Of a DNA stretch of 64,000 bases, positions 60,166 to 64,000 are shown piece after piece. The notes under the pieces are model-generated. The model was not told the origin of the DNA. It ran no database searches and saw nothing but the letters and a program-made list of their open reading frames with translations. Origin of the DNA: Marivita sp965656765 (GTDB lineage Bacteria; Pseudomonadota; Alphaproteobacteria; Rhodobacterales; Rhodobacteraceae). The stretch lies in the NCBI RefSeq assembly GCF_965656765.1, contig NZ_CBFHLV010000013.1:1-64000 (forward strand). Direction: 5' to 3'. Both the position numbers and the translations under genes were made by a program. Each line of letters opens with the position of its first letter. Position 1 is the first letter of the stretch.

Positions 60166-61199
60166 CGACGATCCTTACGCGGTATTTCGAAAGCGCAGAC
60201 CAAGCCGATTCAGCACGACGTGACCTGATGTACACGTATCGGGTGTCACCCGCGATTATCCGAATTTTTGATGAGCCGAAGGGACTGACAGAGGCCCTGC
60301 AGCGCGCTGATGTTCTGCCCGAAACCGCCAAAGCGTATAGCGCACGGATGAAATCCGGTGGCGCGGTGCTCATGGTGCGAGGCAAGTACAAACCGCTGGG
60401 TGTAACCAAAATCGCGCGACAGGTCGCCGAAGCCAAAGGCGCAGTCGATCTGGGCGACTTAAACCAAGAGGTGTTTGTCAAAGACGAACGCGGTCGCGGG
60501 CTTAGCACTATGCCGGATCACGGGCACATCTTTCTGCGCCCGAAAGACCCAAACCAAACCAATCACCAAATGGCTGATTGGCCGATCCCTCTGATCAGTC
60601 GCCGCAAGCCTTTCACTGAAACAGCGATTCCGCGTCATGGGCGGATGGCGAACTGGCCCATACCACTGCTGAGCAAGCGGAAACCCTACACAGGTTCGAT
60701 CTTTCCACGCCATGCCCGGATGGCAAATTTCCCACTGCCTTTGATCAGCAAGCGCAAGCCCTTTACCGGGTCGATCTTTCCGCGCCACGCACGGATGGCA
60801 AATTTCCCGCTGCCGCTCATCAGTCGGCGCAAACCTTGGGATCGCTTCGCCTTCCCGCGCCATATGCGGATGGCCAATTGGCCGTTCCCGCATCTCATTG
60901 ATGGCAAAGAACACACCAACGCGATCATTCCGGACAGTCCGCATATGGCGAATTTCCCGATCCCATTGATTAGCGATCGCAAACCGTATGACGGGTCAAT
61001 TTTCCCCAAACATGCCCGCATGGCAAAGTTTCCGATTGGCCTCATCAGCAAGCGCAAGCCGATCACCGCGTCTGTCTTCCCCAAACACGCCCGCATGGCG
61101 GACATGATCCTGCCCTTGGTGGCGCGGCGCGCCGAAGATGGCGGCGAGAGCCGGTCGTTCTCCAAATTGCTGGGATGGCCGACGATCAAGCGCAAGTAG
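60162..61199 (+). CDS. puc-linked protein with seven 25-residue repeats (345 aa), function unknown
   Basis: Not recognised from any named family. Residues 1-110 form a soluble alpha/beta domain (MTTILTRYFESADQADSARR..., VSPAIIRIFDEP, SGGAVLMVRGKYKPLGVTK). A short linker (117-136) follows. Residues 137-311 are seven consecutive 25-residue units starting at 137, 162, 187, 212, 237, 262 and 287; 312-345 is a degenerate eighth. The repeat pattern is MAN[WF]P at 1-5, L[IL]S[KR]RKP at 8-14 and FP[RK]HAR at 20-25; His23 is conserved in six of seven, unit 5 being divergent. Strongly basic, no membrane helix. ATG overlaps the pucC stop, and an operon terminator follows. Position corresponds to pucD/pucE in other puc operons, so an LH2 assembly or stability role is inferred. 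Confidence 0.85.
   Translation: MTTILTRYFESADQADSARRDLMYTYRVSPAIIRIFDEPKGLTEALQRADVLPETAKAYSARMKSGGAVLMVRGKYKPLGVTKIARQVAEAKGAVDLGDLNQEVFVKDERGRGLSTMPDHGHIFLRPKDPNQTNHQMADWPIPLISRRKPFTETAIPRHGRMANWPIPLLSKRKPYTGSIFPRHARMANFPLPLISKRKPFTGSIFPRHARMANFPLPLISRRKPWDRFAFPRHMRMANWPFPHLIDGKEHTNAIIPDSPHMANFPIPLISDRKPYDGSIFPKHARMAKFPIGLISKRKPITASVFPKHARMADMILPLVARRAEDGGESRSFSKLLGWPTIKRK
60570..61094 (+). repeat. Seven 75-bp tandem coding repeats in the puc-linked gene
   Basis: Each unit is exactly 75 bp and begins ATGGC. Units differ at many synonymous positions (for example AACTGGCCCATA versus AATTTCCCACTG for the same motif) while the protein pattern is kept. The repeats are therefore old and held by selection on the protein rather than a recent slippage product. 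Confidence 0.9.
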
Positions 61200-61226
61200 G
61201 GTCAAGCTTTCGAGAACCATTGTTTT

Positions 61227-61259
61227 GGGCGGGTGTGCGATACGGGCACCCGCCCTTTT
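61227..61259 (+). terminator. puc operon terminator
   Basis: GGGCGGGTG (61227-61235) pairs with CACCCGCCC (61247-61255), a perfect 9-bp stem, then TTTTCCTTTTT. It isolates the puc operon from pyrE. Confidence 0.9.
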
Positions 61260-61312
61260 CCTTTTTGGAGAAACCCGCTAGAGCGGCCCAACCCCTGCCA
61301 AGGAGCCGTGAC

Positions 61313-61987
61313 ATGATCCCCACATCCTATCCTTCATCAGACGAGATCGCCCGCCTTACCGCGCGGATGCTGCTGGAAATCGGCGCAGTGAACTTTTGTC
61401 CCGAGGACCCGTTTATCCTTGCCTCCGGCCTGCCCTCGGCCACCTATATTGATTGCCGCAAGTTAATCTCGTTTCCACGCATCCGCTCGACGCTGATGGA
61501 TTTTTTGACCGTCACGGTTATGCGCAATGCCGGATTTGAGGCATTCGACAATATCGCAGGCGGCGAGACGGCTGGTATCCCGTTTGCAGCCTTTGTGGCT
61601 GAACGCATGGCGCTACCCATGGCCTATGTTCGTAAAAAGCCCAAAGGGTATGGTCGCAACGCCCGTATCGAAGGCGCGATGACAGAAGGTCAGCGCGTGC
61701 TGCTTGTCGAAGATCTCACCACCGATGGTGGGTCAAAGCTGAGCTTTGTAGATGCGATCCGCGAAACCGGGGCAACCTGCGGCCACACCGCAGTGATCTT
61801 TTACTACGACATCTTCCCGGAAACGACGAAGACACTGGGCGACCACGGCGTTCAGCTGCATCACCTATGCACATGGTGGGATGTCTTGGCCGAAGCCCGT
61901 GCCCAAGGCGCGTTTGACGAAGACACCCTGACCGAGGTCGAAGCGTTTCTCAAAGCGCCGCGTGCTTGGCAGGACGCCCGGAAGTAA
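61313..61987 (+). CDS. pyrE: Orotate phosphoribosyltransferase (224 aa)
   Basis: Makes OMP from orotate and PRPP. SGLPSATYIDCRKLISFP, NIAGGETAGIPFAAFVAE, YVRKKPKGYGRNARIEGAM (catalytic Lys region) and VLLVEDLTTDGGSKLSFVDA (PRPP loop). AAGGAG lies 7 nt before ATG 61313. Same strand as pyrC, but separated from it by the puc genes. Its 3' end overlaps the convergent VWA gene by 38 nt. Confidence 0.96.
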   Translation: MIPTSYPSSDEIARLTARMLLEIGAVNFCPEDPFILASGLPSATYIDCRKLISFPRIRSTLMDFLTVTVMRNAGFEAFDNIAGGETAGIPFAAFVAERMALPMAYVRKKPKGYGRNARIEGAMTEGQRVLLVEDLTTDGGSKLSFVDAIRETGATCGHTAVIFYYDIFPETTKTLGDHGVQLHHLCTWWDVLAEARAQGAFDEDTLTEVEAFLKAPRAWQDARK

Positions 61988-62669
61988 CCATGCTCAGGAT
62001 CTGGCAGCCCAAGGTTTGCCGGAGCGCACCAATCAGGTCATCCAACGTTTCGGCCCTGACATACATCCCGCCAGTTCGATCCGCGAGACACCGCGCGACC
62101 GGTTCCACAAAAGTGTCCTGCGGCTGATCGGGCCAGGCAAAATGTTCTCCGCGCACGCGAAACCCGATGACATGGACCGTCATGTCAGCCCCTGCTGCCA
62201 GATCCGCCGCCAACTGGCAGGGAGACCCACCACAGGTTTCCTTGCCATCGGTGACCAGCACAATCTCACCCGGCTTGTTTTCGTAATCTAGAACCTGTGC
62301 GGCGGCGGCGATGGCCTCGGTCAGCGGCGTTTCGCCAGCCGGGTTCAGGCGGTCGATCTCAGCGACGATCCGATCCGCCGCATCCGCTTGGGGTGGGAAT
62401 CGTACCACCACGCTGGCACAGCTTTCGCGCCGTCCAAATCCATAGGTCACCAATCCCAAGCGGCGCACAGGGGCCACTTGGGGCATGACTTTGCGCACAG
62501 CACGGCGTGCATCAAAGATGCGTGGCTCATCGAGTAAATTAAAGCCCATCTCGGCCATCGACCCGGATCCGTCAAACACCACCATCGCGTCGCGCGTACA
62601 CGTTTCCTGTGCATGGACCGGCGTCAGCCCAATGCCCAAAGTGACCATAGCGATCAGAATCGTTTTCAT
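61950..62669 (-). CDS. Secreted VWA domain protein (239 aa)
   Basis: A signal peptide (MKTILIAMVTLGIGLTPVHA) precedes a VWA domain with MIDAS DAMVVFDGSGSMAEMGF, LGLVTYGFGRRESCASVVV, GETPLTEAIAAAAQVL and VLVTDGKETCGGSPCQLAADLA. Several Cys suggest disulphides and a periplasmic location. Partner unknown. ATG 62669 gives the signal peptide directly. It overlaps the pyrE 3' end and diverges from dnaB. Confidence 0.9.
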   Translation of the reverse strand: MKTILIAMVTLGIGLTPVHAQETCTRDAMVVFDGSGSMAEMGFNLLDEPRIFDARRAVRKVMPQVAPVRRLGLVTYGFGRRESCASVVVRFPPQADAADRIVAEIDRLNPAGETPLTEAIAAAAQVLDYENKPGEIVLVTDGKETCGGSPCQLAADLAAGADMTVHVIGFRVRGEHFAWPDQPQDTFVEPVARCLADRTGGMYVRAETLDDLIGALRQTLGCQILSMVTSGRPAKHAAL

Positions 62670-62935
62670 GTCACACACGCCTCTCGCCAGGTTGACGTAA
62701 GGGTCGCATGCGCAAGATAGGTCTGTAAATGATTTGCAACAAAGATATGCCTTCACTTGCAGCGTGTTACCTGTGTCACAGCGAGTCGCCCAAAACACCA
62801 GATATTGACGCAAGACACCCAAATCGCGCAATATACAGCAACGCAAGACCGCACACAGCTTTTCCACAGGATATACATTTTGCCCTTTGTCGGACATATC
62901 GCTACCTCGGTCCCGGGAACATTTGGGGGCATGAA

Positions 62936-64000
62936 ATGAACGAGATCACGACATTCAATCCAACCGGTGCCGAGATCACGAACCCCGAAACCATGCCACA
63001 CTCGATCGAAGCCGAGCAGCAGCTTTTGGGCGCGATCCTGACCAACAACGATATCTTCGACCGGGTTGCGTCGATCATCGGCCCGCAGCATTTCTACGAT
63101 CCGGTACATGCCCGGATCTATGAAATTGCATCAGCCCGCATTGCCAAGAACAACCTTGCATCGCCAGTGACGCTCAAGGCGTTTATGGAAGATGACGACG
63201 GCCTCAAGGAACTGGGCGGACCAGCCTATCTCGCCCGTCTGGCCGGTGCTGCGATCAGTTCGTTCGCTGTTCGTGATTATGCACAGATGATTTATGATCT
63301 GGCCGTCCGTCGCGATCTGATCGGCCTGGGTCGAGACATCAGTGCGCGCGCTGCCAAGGTTGATGTGCAATCTGAACCGCGTGAACAGATCGTTGAGGCC
63401 GAACAGGCGCTCTACAAGATGGCCGAACAGGGCCGCAGCGAAAGCGGCTTTCAGAGCTTTCTTAAAGCCGTCACCGACGCAGTGAACGTCGCCAACGCGG
63501 CCTACCAGCGCGAAGGTGGTCTGGCGGGCATTTCCACCGGTCTGGTCGATATGGATCGCAAGTTGGGTGGCTTGCACAAATCCGACCTGCTGATCCTCGC
63601 CGGTCGCCCCTCGATGGGTAAGACGTCACTCGCAACCAACATTGCCTTCAATATCGCCAAAGCCTATCGCAAAGGCGTACGCCCGGATGGCACAGAAGGC
63701 ACCGTTGAGGGTGGCGTCGTTGGGTTCTATTCGCTCGAGATGAGCGCCGAACAGTTGGCCGCGCGTATTCTTTCGGAAGCAGCTGAAGTACCATCCGAAC
63801 AGATCCGGCGCGGTGACATGACCGAGACCGAGTTCCGCCGCTTTGTGGATGCTGCCAAATCGCTTGAGGCATGCCCGCTGTATATTGACGACACCGCCGC
63901 TTTGCCGATCAGCCAGCTTGCCGCACGGGCGCGCCGTTTGAAGCGAACGCACGGCTTGGATGTACTGATGGTCGACTACCTGCAGTTGGTCAAAGGAACC
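62936..64000 (+). CDS. dnaB: Replicative DNA helicase DnaB (partial, cut by right edge; 355 codons)
   Basis: Unwinds DNA at the replication fork. N-terminal domain MPHSIEAEQQLLGAILTNNDIFDRVASIIGPQHFYDPVHARIYE, linker helix, then the RecA-like core with GISTGLVDMDRKLGGLHKSDLLILAGRPSMGKTSLATNIAFN (Walker A), FYSLEMSAEQLAARIL and VLMVDYLQLVKGT (Walker B) at the window end. ATG 62936 starts MNEITTFNPTG. The 266-nt spacer before it holds a possible TTGACG -35 near 62805 and nothing else clear. Confidence 0.96.
   Translation, partial: MNEITTFNPTGAEITNPETMPHSIEAEQQLLGAILTNNDIFDRVASIIGPQHFYDPVHARIYEIASARIAKNNLASPVTLKAFMEDDDGLKELGGPAYLARLAGAAISSFAVRDYAQMIYDLAVRRDLIGLGRDISARAAKVDVQSEPREQIVEAEQALYKMAEQGRSESGFQSFLKAVTDAVNVANAAYQREGGLAGISTGLVDMDRKLGGLHKSDLLILAGRPSMGKTSLATNIAFNIAKAYRKGVRPDGTEGTVEGGVVGFYSLEMSAEQLAARILSEAAEVPSEQIRRGDMTETEFRRFVDAAKSLEACPLYIDDTAALPISQLAARARRLKRTHGLDVLMVDYLQLVKGT

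Noticed and set aside
60570..61094. 75-bp tandem repeats considered as a CRISPR array or minisatellite
   Set aside because: The units are contiguous, in frame, diverged at synonymous sites and have no spacers; they are coding repeats.
62669..62897. 76-residue N-terminal extension of the secreted VWA protein
   Set aside because: Cys-rich, non-family sequence; starting at 62669 gives a textbook signal peptide.

Overview
The window is chromosomal DNA from a GC-rich alphaproteobacterium, almost certainly a Rhodobacterales (Roseobacter-group) aerobic anoxygenic phototroph. The evidence is gene content and order: a pucBAC light-harvesting operon behind tandem TGT-N12-ACA (PpsR/CrtJ-type) sites; the zwf-pgl-pgi Entner-Doudoroff cluster; trpG-trpD-trpC-moaC-moeA-lexA with an alphaproteobacterial GTTC-N7-GTTC SOS box; a holin/muramidase pair of the gene-transfer-agent (GTA) lysis type; ccmE separated from ccmFH; and a Bmt-type homocysteine methyltransferase with a separate corrinoid protein and a DUF1638 protein. 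Most of the window is dense core genome with short spacers and many 4-nt ATGA overlaps. No rRNA, tRNA, insertion sequence, CRISPR array or integrase was seen.

Layout. 0-3.1 kb: two tandem paralogous membrane proteins of unknown function, each followed by a near-identical leader; the second leader drives a lytic transglycosylase. 3.1-6.1 kb: a DUF3445 haem demethylase-like protein, an EEP-family membrane protein and a hydrolase-OsmC fusion. 6.2-10.2 kb: methionine-cycle/cobalamin module (Bmt, corrinoid protein, DUF1638) with an SOS-box-bearing radical SAM gene between. 10.3-17.8 kb: divergent polysaccharide deacetylase, tryptophan genes interrupted by ung, molybdenum cofactor genes, lexA. 17.8-24.0 kb: comEC, gltX, gltA, an acetyltransferase and an enoyl-CoA hydratase. 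24.1-27.8 kb: ccmH-ccmF, then the GTA-type holin and muramidase. 27.9-36.3 kb: a DUF985 cupin, a thioesterase, pgi-pgl-zwf, a nucleoside hydrolase, a CBS protein and selO. 36.4-41.4 kb: a TerB/DUF533 protein, two EamA exporters flanking fur/mur, eno and ccmE. 41.5-49 kb: argC, murI, an acyltransferase, a fused indolepyruvate oxidoreductase and a divergent LysR. 49-56.4 kb: purL, a VOC protein, a VWA/MoxR pair, a glycosyltransferase and an unknown protein. 56.5-62 kb: pyrC and pyrE split by the puc operon. 62-64 kb: a secreted VWA protein and the 5' part of dnaB.

The most interesting locus is puc (57.9-61.3 kb). It carries (1) a PucA with Phe44-Leu45, the known blue-shift signature of B800-820-type antennae, plus an unusual ~50-residue C-terminal extension; (2) a strong nested hairpin between pucA and pucC; and (3) a translationally coupled fourth gene whose product has a ~110-residue N-terminal domain followed by seven exact 25-residue repeats and an eighth degenerate one, nearly all with a conserved His. 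I do not recognise this repeat from any named family. Its position matches that of pucD/pucE in other puc operons, so it is a candidate antenna assembly or stability factor with a novel repeat architecture.

Limits: no database search was possible. Assignments rest on motifs, length and context, and start sites were chosen from ribosome-binding sites and family N-termini.
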